A stretch of DNA of 39,493 nt from an uncultured Pelagibacteraceae bacterium (lineage in GTDB: Bacteria; Pseudomonadota; Alphaproteobacteria; Pelagibacterales; Pelagibacteraceae). A program made the position numbers and the translations under genes. The notes under the pieces are model-generated. The model worked only from the letters and a program-made list of their open reading frames with translations. It was not told where the DNA came from and searched no databases. The first letter of the stretch is position 1. Each line of letters opens with the position of its first letter. Below are positions 25,978 through 33,555 of this stretch, one piece after another. Where the stretch lies: the NCBI GenBank assembly GCA_902616165.1, contig CACMRS010000006.1, positions 1 through 39,493 of the forward strand. Direction: 5' to 3'.

Positions 25978-28128
25978 ATGACTGCATTAAAAAAACAAGA
26001 TAAAGAAATACTTAGATCTAAATACATAAATAGAGAATTGTCTTGGCTCAAATTCAACGACAGAGTTCTTCTAGAAGCCCAAAATATTGAAAACCCACTT
26101 TATGAAAGAATTAAATTTTTATCTATAGCTGGATCAAATTTAGATGAATTCTTTATGGTACGTGTCGCGGGTTTATATAGTCAAATCAAGCAAGAGGTAG
26201 ATTCTCTTAGCTCTGATGGTCTTACTCCTGATGAACAAATGAGTGAAGTTATTTTGGAAACAAATAATCTTCTTAATAAACAAAATAAAATATATAGAGA
26301 TTTAATTCTTCAATTAAAAAAAGTAAATATAAGTATAGTTAAACCTGAAAATTTAAGTAAATCGGATCAAAAAAGATTATTTAAAATTTTTAATGAAGAA
26401 ATTTACCCTCTGCTAACACCATCGGCAATAGACCCAGCTCATCCCTTTCCATTTATTGCAAATCAAGGAAGAGCATTAGTTATGAGATTAAATAAGAAAA
26501 ATAAAAAAAGAGTTTTAAATGCAATAATAGTAATTCCAAAAGCTTTATCAAGATTTATTGAAATAGATGGAAATAAAAGTTTTAAAAAATTTTTAATTAT
26601 TGATGATGTTATAAGTTTTTTTGCTTCTGAAATATTTCCTGATCATGATTTAGATAAAAAAATGTTATTTAGAGTTATAAGAGATAGTGATGTAGAAATT
26701 CAAGAGGAGGCCGAAGATTTAGTAAGATCTTTTGAATTGGCTTTAAAAAGAAGAAGAACAGGTGACATCGTACGTTTAGAAATTTTAAAAAATAGTAATA
26801 ATGACTTAATTAAGTTTATAACCAATAAGTTAAACGTAAAATCTGAATACATCTATGAAATTGAAGGCATTGTTGGAATTCAAGATATCGACCAAGTTTG
26901 TAAAATTAAAAATTCTAAATTAAGATTTAAAAATTTTAATCCCAGAGAGGTTGAGAGATTAAAGGAATTTAATAATAATTTTTTTGATACTATAAAAAAA
27001 AAGGATTTAATAGTTCATCACCCTTTTGAAACATTTGATGCTGTCGTTGAGTTTTTAAATCAAGCTGCATATGATAAAAAAGTTATAGCAATTAAACAAA
27101 CTCTATACAGAACAACGTTAGACTCTCCAATTGTTAAAGCCTTAATAACAGCAGCTGAAAATGGAAAGACAGTAACCGCTTTAATAGAGATCAAAGCAAG
27201 ATTTGATGAAGAAGCAAACATTCAACTTTCAAGAAGTTTAGAAAAGGCAGGAATTCAAATAGTTTATGGTTTTGCAAAATATAAAACACATGCAAAATCA
27301 TCTTTAATATTAAGAAAAGAGCAGGGAAAAATTCAAACTTATATACATCTGGGAACTGGCAATTATCACCCAGTTAATGCAAAAATTTATACTGACTTAT
27401 CTTTATTTAGCTCTGATAAAAAAATAGCAACTGATGTAGAAAAATTTTTTAATTATGTAACTGGTTATTCAAAACCACGAAATCTTAGTAAAATATCTAT
27501 ATCACCAATTAATCTTAGGGAAACTTTGAACAAATGTATTGCTAACGAGATAGCAAATGTCAAAAAAGGTAAAAAAGGTGAAATATGGGCCAAAATGAAT
27601 TCCTTAGTAGATCCAGCGATAATTGATAAATTTTACGAAGCTTCAAATGCTGGAGTAAAGATATTTTTATTTGTAAGAGGTGTTTGTTGTTTAAGACCTG
27701 GAGTTAAAGATAAATCTGAAAATATAATAGTTAAAAGCATGATTGGAAGATTTTTGGAACACTCAAGAATTTATTGTTTTTCAAATGGAAAAACAATGCC
27801 TAGTAGAGATGCAAAAGTTTTTATTTCATCAGCAGATTTAATGCCAAGAAATTTAAATCGAAGAGTTGAACTTCTAGTTCCAATTGAAAACCAAACAGTC
27901 CATGAACAAGTTCTTGATCAAATTATGTTAGCTAATTATTTAGATAAAAAACAAAGTTGGGAACTCGATGCTAGTGGAAATTATAAAAAAATAAAATATA
28001 GTGAAAATGATTCTTTTTCAGCCCATGATTATTTTATGAATAATCCTAGTTTATCTGGAAGAGGTAAAGCTAAATTAAAAATGAAACCGAAAAAATTAAA
28101 CTTAAGATTAATTAAAAGTGGAAATTAA
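25978..28128 (+). CDS. ppk: Polyphosphate kinase
   Basis: Makes polyphosphate from ATP reversibly. From the ATG at 25978 it is 716 aa, typical for PPK1. The in-frame TTG at 25957 would add seven residues and overlap sixA. Landmarks are the N-terminal SRELSWLKFNDRVL-type segment (here INRELSWLKFNDRVL), SNLDEFFMVRVAG, LLTPSAIDPAHPFPF, and the catalytic phospholipase-D-like core with H438 in YKTHAKSSLI and HLGTGNYHPVNAK. The late segment FVRGVCCLRPG is conserved too. ppx overlaps its stop by 11 nt, giving a synthesis/degradation pair on one transcript. Confidence 0.96.
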   Translation: MTALKKQDKEILRSKYINRELSWLKFNDRVLLEAQNIENPLYERIKFLSIAGSNLDEFFMVRVAGLYSQIKQEVDSLSSDGLTPDEQMSEVILETNNLLNKQNKIYRDLILQLKKVNISIVKPENLSKSDQKRLFKIFNEEIYPLLTPSAIDPAHPFPFIANQGRALVMRLNKKNKKRVLNAIIVIPKALSRFIEIDGNKSFKKFLIIDDVISFFASEIFPDHDLDKKMLFRVIRDSDVEIQEEAEDLVRSFELALKRRRTGDIVRLEILKNSNNDLIKFITNKLNVKSEYIYEIEGIVGIQDIDQVCKIKNSKLRFKNFNPREVERLKEFNNNFFDTIKKKDLIVHHPFETFDAVVEFLNQAAYDKKVIAIKQTLYRTTLDSPIVKALITAAENGKTVTALIEIKARFDEEANIQLSRSLEKAGIQIVYGFAKYKTHAKSSLILRKEQGKIQTYIHLGTGNYHPVNAKIYTDLSLFSSDKKIATDVEKFFNYVTGYSKPRNLSKISISPINLRETLNKCIANEIANVKKGKKGEIWAKMNSLVDPAIIDKFYEASNAGVKIFLFVRGVCCLRPGVKDKSENIIVKSMIGRFLEHSRIYCFSNGKTMPSRDAKVFISSADLMPRNLNRRVELLVPIENQTVHEQVLDQIMLANYLDKKQSWELDASGNYKKIKYSENDSFSAHDYFMNNPSLSGRGKAKLKMKPKKLNLRLIKSGN

Positions 28129-29629
28129 AGTTTTTAAAAATAAACAAAATTTAAAATTAAAACCTGCTAAATTAGCAGTTATTGATATAGGATCTAATTC
28201 TATTAGGATGCTAATTTATGAAGATTTTAGCTCTTCTCGTGTGCCATTTTTCAATGAAAAAGCTGTTTGTGAACTTGGTAAAAATTTAGATAAATCAAGA
28301 AAACTTCATAAGTCTGGTGTTGATTATGCTCAAAAAGTATTGAAGAGATTTTCAGAGATTTTAAATGTTTCTAAAATTGTTAATTTAAAAATAATAGCAA
28401 CTGCTGTTTTAAGAGAAGCAACTGATGCAAAACCATTTGTTGAATACGTAGAAAATCTTTTTAAGAAAAAAATAGAAATCTTAAGTGGTGAGGAAGAAGC
28501 AATTTGTTCAGCAGAAGGTGTTAAAATTGGATTTGATAATGTAGATGGGTTAGTTGCCGATCTTGGTGGAGGTAGTTTAGAACTAGCTCGAGTTGAAAAT
28601 GGTTTGATCACTAATAAAACATCTTTACCCTTAGGTGTTTTAAGATTAATAAATAATCCAATTGTAAAAAAGAGAAACCTTTCCAAATATATAAAAAAAC
28701 TTTTGAGAGATGAGAAATGGTTATTTAAAAAAAAATTTGAAAACCTATATTTAGTTGGTGGAACATGGAGAGCTTTATTTAAACTTCATCTTTTTCAAAA
28801 TAAACACCCTGTCCACATAATCCATCAGTATTCAGTAAATTATGAAACTATATCGACATTTGTAGAAAAAATAGCATCGTTCAACAAAGCAAAACTAAAA
28901 ACAGTTGAATATATATCTAAATCTAGAACACCCTATCTACCATATAGCTCTATAATTTTAGATGAGATCATGAGAGCAACAAATCCAAAAAACATAATAT
29001 GCTCTATAAGCGGTATTAGAGAGGGATCTCTGGCAAAAGATTACTTTAAAAATATTGATAAATCTCAAGTTTTCGAAAAATCATTAGAATATATTTCTAA
29101 GAAAAGAGGTGATTTGGGATTAACTTACAAAAAGTATCATGAATTTATCAAACCTGTATTTGATGGTAATGAACATTTCGATGAAAAATTGCTTAATTTA
29201 GCTTGTGTTTTAAGTCATATGGATTGGGGACTTGGTGCTTTTCAAAAAGCAGAATTAGTTTTTCAAGAAACATTAAATACTCCATTATTGAGACTTTCAC
29301 ATAAAGAAAGAATTCAAATAGCTCTTTCATGTTATTGGAGGTACTGCAGCATTAAATACAACCCTAAAATAGAATATTTAACTTTTTTAAATAATAATGA
29401 AATTTTTTCTAGTAAACAAGTTGGTGCAGCCTTAAGATTTGCACATTCACTTACATCTATTTCAACTATCTTCTTAGAGGAATTTAAATTGTATAAAAGA
29501 GGTAACTCTGTATTTTTAAAAATTCCAGCACAACACCAAGAAATAATTTCTAAACAAGTTACAAAAAGATTTAAAGCTCTTGCGCGAGAATTATTTTTAG
29601 AGCCGAGAGTAATTTACTCAAATAATTAA
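28118..29629 (+). CDS. ppx: Exopolyphosphatase, Ppx/GppA family
   Basis: Releases phosphate from polyphosphate ends (or acts on pppGpp). The 503 aa carry the actin-like phosphate loop IDIGSNSIRMLIYE (~23-36), the second loop LVADLGGGSLELARV (~147-161) and a helical HD-type C-terminal domain (from ~320). The start is a GTG at 28118 within the last codons of ppk (11-nt overlap). No ATG precedes the first conserved loop, so GTG is well supported. Ppx is more likely than GppA given the ppk partner. Confidence 0.93.
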   Translation: MEIKVFKNKQNLKLKPAKLAVIDIGSNSIRMLIYEDFSSSRVPFFNEKAVCELGKNLDKSRKLHKSGVDYAQKVLKRFSEILNVSKIVNLKIIATAVLREATDAKPFVEYVENLFKKKIEILSGEEEAICSAEGVKIGFDNVDGLVADLGGGSLELARVENGLITNKTSLPLGVLRLINNPIVKKRNLSKYIKKLLRDEKWLFKKKFENLYLVGGTWRALFKLHLFQNKHPVHIIHQYSVNYETISTFVEKIASFNKAKLKTVEYISKSRTPYLPYSSIILDEIMRATNPKNIICSISGIREGSLAKDYFKNIDKSQVFEKSLEYISKKRGDLGLTYKKYHEFIKPVFDGNEHFDEKLLNLACVLSHMDWGLGAFQKAELVFQETLNTPLLRLSHKERIQIALSCYWRYCSIKYNPKIEYLTFLNNNEIFSSKQVGAALRFAHSLTSISTIFLEEFKLYKRGNSVFLKIPAQHQEIISKQVTKRFKALARELFLEPRVIYSNN

Positions 29630-29673
29630 TATTTAATTTAATCTATCACAACTTATACGTTAGTGATTTTTTT

Positions 29674-29724
29674 TTGTAATATATTTTTAATTTTATTGAA
29701 ATATATCATTAATTTAAATGTCAT
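29674..29724 (+). promoter_or_regulatory. Array of five 11-bp-spaced Pho-box-like units upstream of phoX
   Basis: Units TTGTAAT (29674), TTTTAAT (29685), TTGAAAT (29696), CATTAAT (29707) and ATGTCAT (29718) follow each other at exactly 11 bp. The first two plus TATATC at 29702-29707 reproduce the E. coli pstS geometry (box, 10 nt, -10). Units 3-5 are weaker, and in AT-rich DNA some may be chance. The site sits 35-85 nt before the phoX ATG, which has a good AAGGAG. Confidence 0.6.
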
Positions 29725-29758
29725 ATTTTTCTGTGATGTTTCTCTAAAGGAGATTTTT

Positions 29759-31675
29759 ATGAAAAATAATAAAACTAAAATACATAATTTATCAATTGAT
29801 GAATATGATGAAATAAATAATCCACCACCAGAAGTGGTTGATTTTGACAATATACTTCAAAAGGCAATGAGCAGAAGAAGCTTTATGAAAAATAGTGCTA
29901 TGTTTGGCGCATCAGCTTTTGTTCTTGGTTCTGGACTTAACATGTTAAGCTCTACAGATGCAGAAGCTGCATTTTCTGGTCTTGTAGATTTTAAACCAAT
30001 TAAAGTAGATACAAAAGATGATATTACAGTACCAGAAGGATATAATTGGGAAATCTTAGCTAAGTGGGGTGACCCATTATTTACTAAGGGTAAATGGTTT
30101 GATCATTACTCAAGAGGTACAGGTGAAAGTCAAGAACTTGCCTTTGGTGATAACAATGATGGTATGGATACTTTTTATACTAAAGATGGTAAAACAATTA
30201 TTGCTGTCAATAATGAATATGTAAATAGATCAATTATTTACGACAACAGAGGCACCAAATTACCTGAAACAGCAGATGATGTTAGAAAAGGTAAAGCAGG
30301 TCATGGTGTTAGTATTTTTGAAATATCAAATAAAAATGGTAAATGGGAAATGGTTAAGGACTCTAAATATAATAGAAGAATAACCGCAGATTCAAGAATG
30401 GAAATTACAGGTCCTGCAAGAGGGCATGATTTGTTAAAAACTATTTCAGATCCTACTGGAACGCTATCTTTAGGGACTTGGAATAATTGTGGAAATGGTA
30501 AAACTCCATGGGGAACTTATCTTGCATGTGAGGAAAACTTTAACGGATATTTTTCTAATACTGACCCTAATGCCGATATTCCACCAGAATTTAAAAGATA
30601 TGGTATTTCAACAAAGGATTGGGGTTATGCTTGGGGTAAATTTGATGATAGATTTAATTGGGATCTAGAACCAAATGAGCCAAATAGAGCTGGTTATGTT
30701 GTTGAAATCGATCCATTAAATCCTTCATCTACTCCAAAAAAAAGAACAGCTTTAGGAAGATTTAAGCACGAAAATGCTGAGGTAACACTTGGTAAAAATA
30801 ATGAAGTTGTTGTTTATTTGGGAGATGATGAAAGAGGTGAGTATTTGTATAAATTCATTTCATCAAAAAAATATAATAAAAATGGTGATAACTCCAAAGT
30901 TTTAGAAGATGGAGATTTATTTGTAGCCAAGTTTGATGACAATGGAAAAGGCAAATGGTTACCTTTAACACCTAAAACAACTGGAATGAAGTCTAAAGCC
31001 GAAATAGCTATTCACACTAGAATGGCAGCTTCTGCAGCAGGCGGGACTACAATGGATAGACCTGAATGGGTTGCAGCAAATCCATTAAAAGCAGAAGCAT
31101 ATGTTGCTTTAACAAATAATAAGAACAGAGGAAAAAAACCAAATGCTGGTGGCGATGATACGTCTGTAAATGGACCTAACCCCAGAATAAACAATCAATA
31201 TGGTCAAATTGTTAGATGGACAGCAGATAAAGGTGATCATGCTTCATCTAATTTTAAATGGGATATATTTGCTTTAGTTGGAAATCCAACTGTTCACAAA
31301 GGACCAAATGCTGGATCTAAAAACATAACTAAGGAAAATATGTTTAATGCTCCTGATGGAATTAAATTTGATTCTAAAGGAGGATTATGGATACAAACAG
31401 ATGGAAAATACTCTAATTCAGGAGACTTTGCTGGTATGGGTAATAATCAAATGTTGTATGGTGACCCAAAGACAGGTGAGATTAAAAGATTTCTTGTAGG
31501 ACCTAATGAGGCAGAGGTTACAGGATTGACCTGGAGTAAAGATTACAAAACTATGTTTGTTGGTATTCAACATCCAGGTGAAAAAGGTAATTCTATATGG
31601 CCAGACGGACCTGGAACGGCTCCAAGATCTTCAATTATAGCTATTAGAAAAAATGATGGCTCTAGAATTGGTTAA
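29759..31675 (+). CDS. phoX: Alkaline phosphatase PhoX (DUF839), Tat-exported
   Basis: Calcium/iron-dependent phosphatase that releases phosphate from organic esters in the periplasm. From ATG 29759 (AAGGAG 6 nt upstream) it is 638 aa. An upstream frame extension to 29663 lacks a ribosome site and would cover the promoter. The twin-arginine motif SRRSFMK is at 38-44, followed by a hydrophobic stretch and AEA (~68-70), the likely cleavage site. Family segments are WGTYLACEENFNGYFS, FKHENAEVTLG, VVYLGDDERGEYLYKF and, near the end, GLTWSKDYKTMFVGIQHPGE. A Pho-box array precedes it and a 14-bp terminator follows. Confidence 0.9.
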   Translation: MKNNKTKIHNLSIDEYDEINNPPPEVVDFDNILQKAMSRRSFMKNSAMFGASAFVLGSGLNMLSSTDAEAAFSGLVDFKPIKVDTKDDITVPEGYNWEILAKWGDPLFTKGKWFDHYSRGTGESQELAFGDNNDGMDTFYTKDGKTIIAVNNEYVNRSIIYDNRGTKLPETADDVRKGKAGHGVSIFEISNKNGKWEMVKDSKYNRRITADSRMEITGPARGHDLLKTISDPTGTLSLGTWNNCGNGKTPWGTYLACEENFNGYFSNTDPNADIPPEFKRYGISTKDWGYAWGKFDDRFNWDLEPNEPNRAGYVVEIDPLNPSSTPKKRTALGRFKHENAEVTLGKNNEVVVYLGDDERGEYLYKFISSKKYNKNGDNSKVLEDGDLFVAKFDDNGKGKWLPLTPKTTGMKSKAEIAIHTRMAASAAGGTTMDRPEWVAANPLKAEAYVALTNNKNRGKKPNAGGDDTSVNGPNPRINNQYGQIVRWTADKGDHASSNFKWDIFALVGNPTVHKGPNAGSKNITKENMFNAPDGIKFDSKGGLWIQTDGKYSNSGDFAGMGNNQMLYGDPKTGEIKRFLVGPNEAEVTGLTWSKDYKTMFVGIQHPGEKGNSIWPDGPGTAPRSSIIAIRKNDGSRIG

Positions 31676-31692
31676 TTAACAATATACCCCTG

Positions 31693-31730
31693 AAATACGC
31701 TCGATACTGTTATCGAGCGTATTTTTTTTT
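31693..31730 (+). terminator. Strong terminator after phoX
   Basis: A 14-bp perfect stem, AAATACGCTCGATA (31693-31706) with TATCGAGCGTATTT (31711-31724), has a CTGT loop and a T tract to 31730. The right arm and T tract are also the last codons of the minus-strand NUDIX gene (stop at 31712-31710), so one sequence serves as terminator and as coding 3' end. Confidence 0.95.
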
Positions 31731-32198
31731 ATAAAACAAAAACATACCAATATGAGAGGCGTTATTAAATTTACCATTCTTAATTAATTTAATTATTTGA
31801 TGATCTGAAACTATGTGGATTTTTATTCCTTTTTCAGGCTTTGAAATTTTAATAAGATTATTACAAAAAAAACCAGTAATTTTAGTGGTGAGTCGACCTG
31901 GTTCAGAATAAAATGTAGTAATTTTTATCAATTTATTTCTTGATTTATATCCTGTTTCTTCAATTAATTCTTTTTTAGCAGATATTAAAGCTGTTTCATG
32001 TTTTTCAATTATACCAGATGGAAACTCAAAATTAATTTGATTTATAGGAATTCTTTTTTGTGAAACCAAAATATACTTGTTTTTAATTTTGGGTATTACG
32101 ATTGAAAGGTTTGAGGTTTTTAAAAAATGATAAAATTCATTTTTTTTAAATTTTTTATTAATTAATTTAATATTGTTTGTTAGTTTTAAATTTTTCAA
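31710..32198 (-). CDS. NUDIX hydrolase
   Basis: 162 aa from a TTG at 32198 that overlaps the aquaporin stop as TTGA (4 nt). A longer open frame upstream lies inside the aquaporin gene and gives implausible sequence. The Nudix box runs GIIEKHETALISAKKELIEETGY with Lys in place of the usual Arg of the REUXEE core, and FEFPSG precedes it. The family cleaves nucleoside diphosphates linked to another group; the ADP-ribose type is the closest in layout (GxxE...EPGRLTTKITGFF), but the substrate is not certain. The last codons fall in the phoX terminator. It is the fourth gene of the arsC operon, and a role there is unknown. Confidence 0.8.
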   Translation of the reverse strand: MKNLKLTNNIKLINKKFKKNEFYHFLKTSNLSIVIPKIKNKYILVSQKRIPINQINFEFPSGIIEKHETALISAKKELIEETGYKSRNKLIKITTFYSEPGRLTTKITGFFCNNLIKISKPEKGIKIHIVSDHQIIKLIKNGKFNNASHIGMFLFYKKKYAR

Positions 32199-32854
32199 TC
32201 TTTTTCTAAGAATAATTTTTTTGCGATATAAACAGCAATTAACATACCAATTAATTCTGCAATTATATAAAAAGGAGTGTTTAAATAACTTATACCGGTA
32301 AACGACTCTGTGAATGTTCTTGCTATTGCTACAGCAGGATTTGCAAAAGATGTTGATGAAGTAAACCAATAACCAGCTGTAATATATAACCCAACAGATG
32401 CAGCTACAGTAATTTTACCTGACTTCATGGATCCAAAAATAATAATTATTAGTCCTAATGTTGCTATAATTTCTGATACAAAAATATAGATACCATCTCT
32501 TGATTTTGTCGAGAATTCAAAAATCTGATGTTCAAAAAAGAAATTAGCTAAAGCCACACCTAATAAACAACCAAGGATCTGAGCTGAAATATAAAAGGGT
32601 AGAAGACGTTTTTTTAGTTTTCCTGTAATTGTCATAGCAATGCTAACAAATGGATTAAAATGAGCTCCAGAAACATCAGCAAAAACAGTTATTAGCACAA
32701 ACAATCCAGCACCTGTAGCTAATGTGTTTGCTATTAACATTACAGCTGTATCATCGGTAAGATTTTCTGCCATTAAACCTGATCCAACTATGATCATTAC
32801 CAGGAAGCAACTTCCAATAAACTCTGAAAGAAAATATCTATTTTTATTTTTCAT
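32195..32854 (-). CDS. aqpS: Aquaglyceroporin (MIP family), AqpS-like
   Basis: A 219-aa channel with six membrane segments and the two MIP signatures, NPF (residues 67-69, AHFNPFVS) in place of the first NPA, and NPA (172-174, FANPAVAIART). It overlaps arsC by 11 nt. In Sinorhizobium meliloti an ars operon pairs AqpS with ArsC, and arsenite made by ArsC leaves through AqpS down its gradient. The same pairing here, with no ArsB/Acr3 pump in view, suggests the same route. Water or glycerol transport remains possible. The first-NPA change to NPF is seen, its effect on selectivity is not. Confidence 0.85.
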   Translation of the reverse strand: MKNKNRYFLSEFIGSCFLVMIIVGSGLMAENLTDDTAVMLIANTLATGAGLFVLITVFADVSGAHFNPFVSIAMTITGKLKKRLLPFYISAQILGCLLGVALANFFFEHQIFEFSTKSRDGIYIFVSEIIATLGLIIIIFGSMKSGKITVAASVGLYITAGYWFTSSTSFANPAVAIARTFTESFTGISYLNTPFYIIAELIGMLIAVYIAKKLFLEKD

Positions 32855-33275
32855 CTAGCCAATCTCTAATTTTATTACTTATAAAATTGAAAGTGTTTCT
32901 AATGATTATTTGCTTTTCTTCATCATTTGCATTTTGAAGTTTTGTTACTGGATCATCTATATCCCAATGTATAATTTGGTTTTTATCAGGCCAAATAGGA
33001 CATACCTCATTATTTGCGTTATTACATACTGTTATTACATGATCCATTTTTATTTCATTATTTATAAATTCTTCAAAGTTTTTAGAACTATAATTGCTTA
33101 GATCATAATTTTTGTTTTTTTCTAAAAAACTTCTTACATCATTATTAATTGTTCCAGATGGATTGCTACCAGCACTGAAAGCTTTAAATTTATTTGAGTA
33201 TTCATTATTGATAATACTCTCAGCTATAATGCTTCTTGCTGAATTTCCTGTGCATACAAATAAAATATTTTTCAT
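32844..33275 (-). CDS. arsC: Arsenate reductase ArsC, thioredoxin-coupled (LMW-PTPase fold)
   Basis: Reduces arsenate to arsenite, 143 aa. The phosphatase loop is C8-x5-R14 in VCTGNSARS. The two further redox Cys are C84 and C92 in TVCNNANNEVCPIWPDK, as in the Staphylococcus pI258-type enzymes coupled to thioredoxin, and the general acid Asp is in HWDIDDP (~105-107). Presence of all three Cys separates it from plain tyrosine phosphatases. The ATG overlaps the upstream small membrane gene by 1 nt, and the 3' end overlaps aqpS by 11 nt. It lies beside the phosphate block, which makes sense since arsenate enters through phosphate transporters. Confidence 0.92.
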   Translation of the reverse strand: MKNILFVCTGNSARSIIAESIINNEYSNKFKAFSAGSNPSGTINNDVRSFLEKNKNYDLSNYSSKNFEEFINNEIKMDHVITVCNNANNEVCPIWPDKNQIIHWDIDDPVTKLQNANDEEKQIIIRNTFNFISNKIRDWLDEK

Positions 33276-33499
33276 TAAAAAATAATTTTATAAATACCGA
33301 TTACAAATAGTGGAATTTGTAATCCAAAATTTGTTAAAATGGCCTTGTCCTTTAATAGTAATCCTGAAATTGTCCACCCAACAACACCAAGCCCATGAAA
33401 ATAAATATTCAGCGGGTAAATATTAAGATTTGTAAGTAAAATACCAGTTAACACTAAGAGTGTACTTATCCACTTTAGATATTTTTTTAAAAATGACAT
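33275..33499 (-). CDS. Small membrane protein of unknown function, first gene of the arsC operon
   Basis: 74 aa with about three hydrophobic segments (residues ~10-24, 33-49 and 55-73) and Lys-rich ends. No domain is recognised. Its length and three-helix layout recall small MtN3/SemiSWEET-like proteins, but no motif supports that. The stop overlaps the arsC ATG by 1 nt, so it is translationally coupled to arsC. An inverted repeat covers its start codon (33496-33518). Whether it acts on arsenic is unknown. Confidence 0.7.
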   Translation of the reverse strand: MSFLKKYLKWISTLLVLTGILLTNLNIYPLNIYFHGLGVVGWTISGLLLKDKAILTNFGLQIPLFVIGIYKIIF

Positions 33500-33518
33500 T
33501 CAAAATTTATATGAATGT
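33496..33518. promoter_or_regulatory. Inverted repeat over the start of the arsC operon
   Basis: ACATTCA (33496-33502) and TGAATGT (33512-33518) are exact complements with 9 nt between. The left arm contains the start codon of the 74-aa gene (33499-33497). It is placed like an operator or a translation-masking hairpin. No ArsR gene is in the window, so the regulator is unnamed. Confidence 0.3.
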
Positions 33519-33555
33519 TATGTTAAGGATTTATTACAATAAACTTTAATGTGAA

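Noticed and set aside
25965-26057. Longer N-terminus for sixA
   Set aside because: It is antisense to conserved ppk coding, and the phosphatase RHG motif belongs at the N-terminus.
29663-29758. Upstream in-frame start for phoX adding 32 residues
   Set aside because: It lacks a ribosome site, would read through the promoter repeats, and would put a second hydrophobic stretch ahead of the Tat signal. ATG 29759 has AAGGAG.
32199-32369. Longer N-terminus for the NUDIX gene
   Set aside because: It lies in the aquaporin coding sequence in another frame with a Cys-rich nonsense-like composition. The TTGA overlap gives a simpler start.
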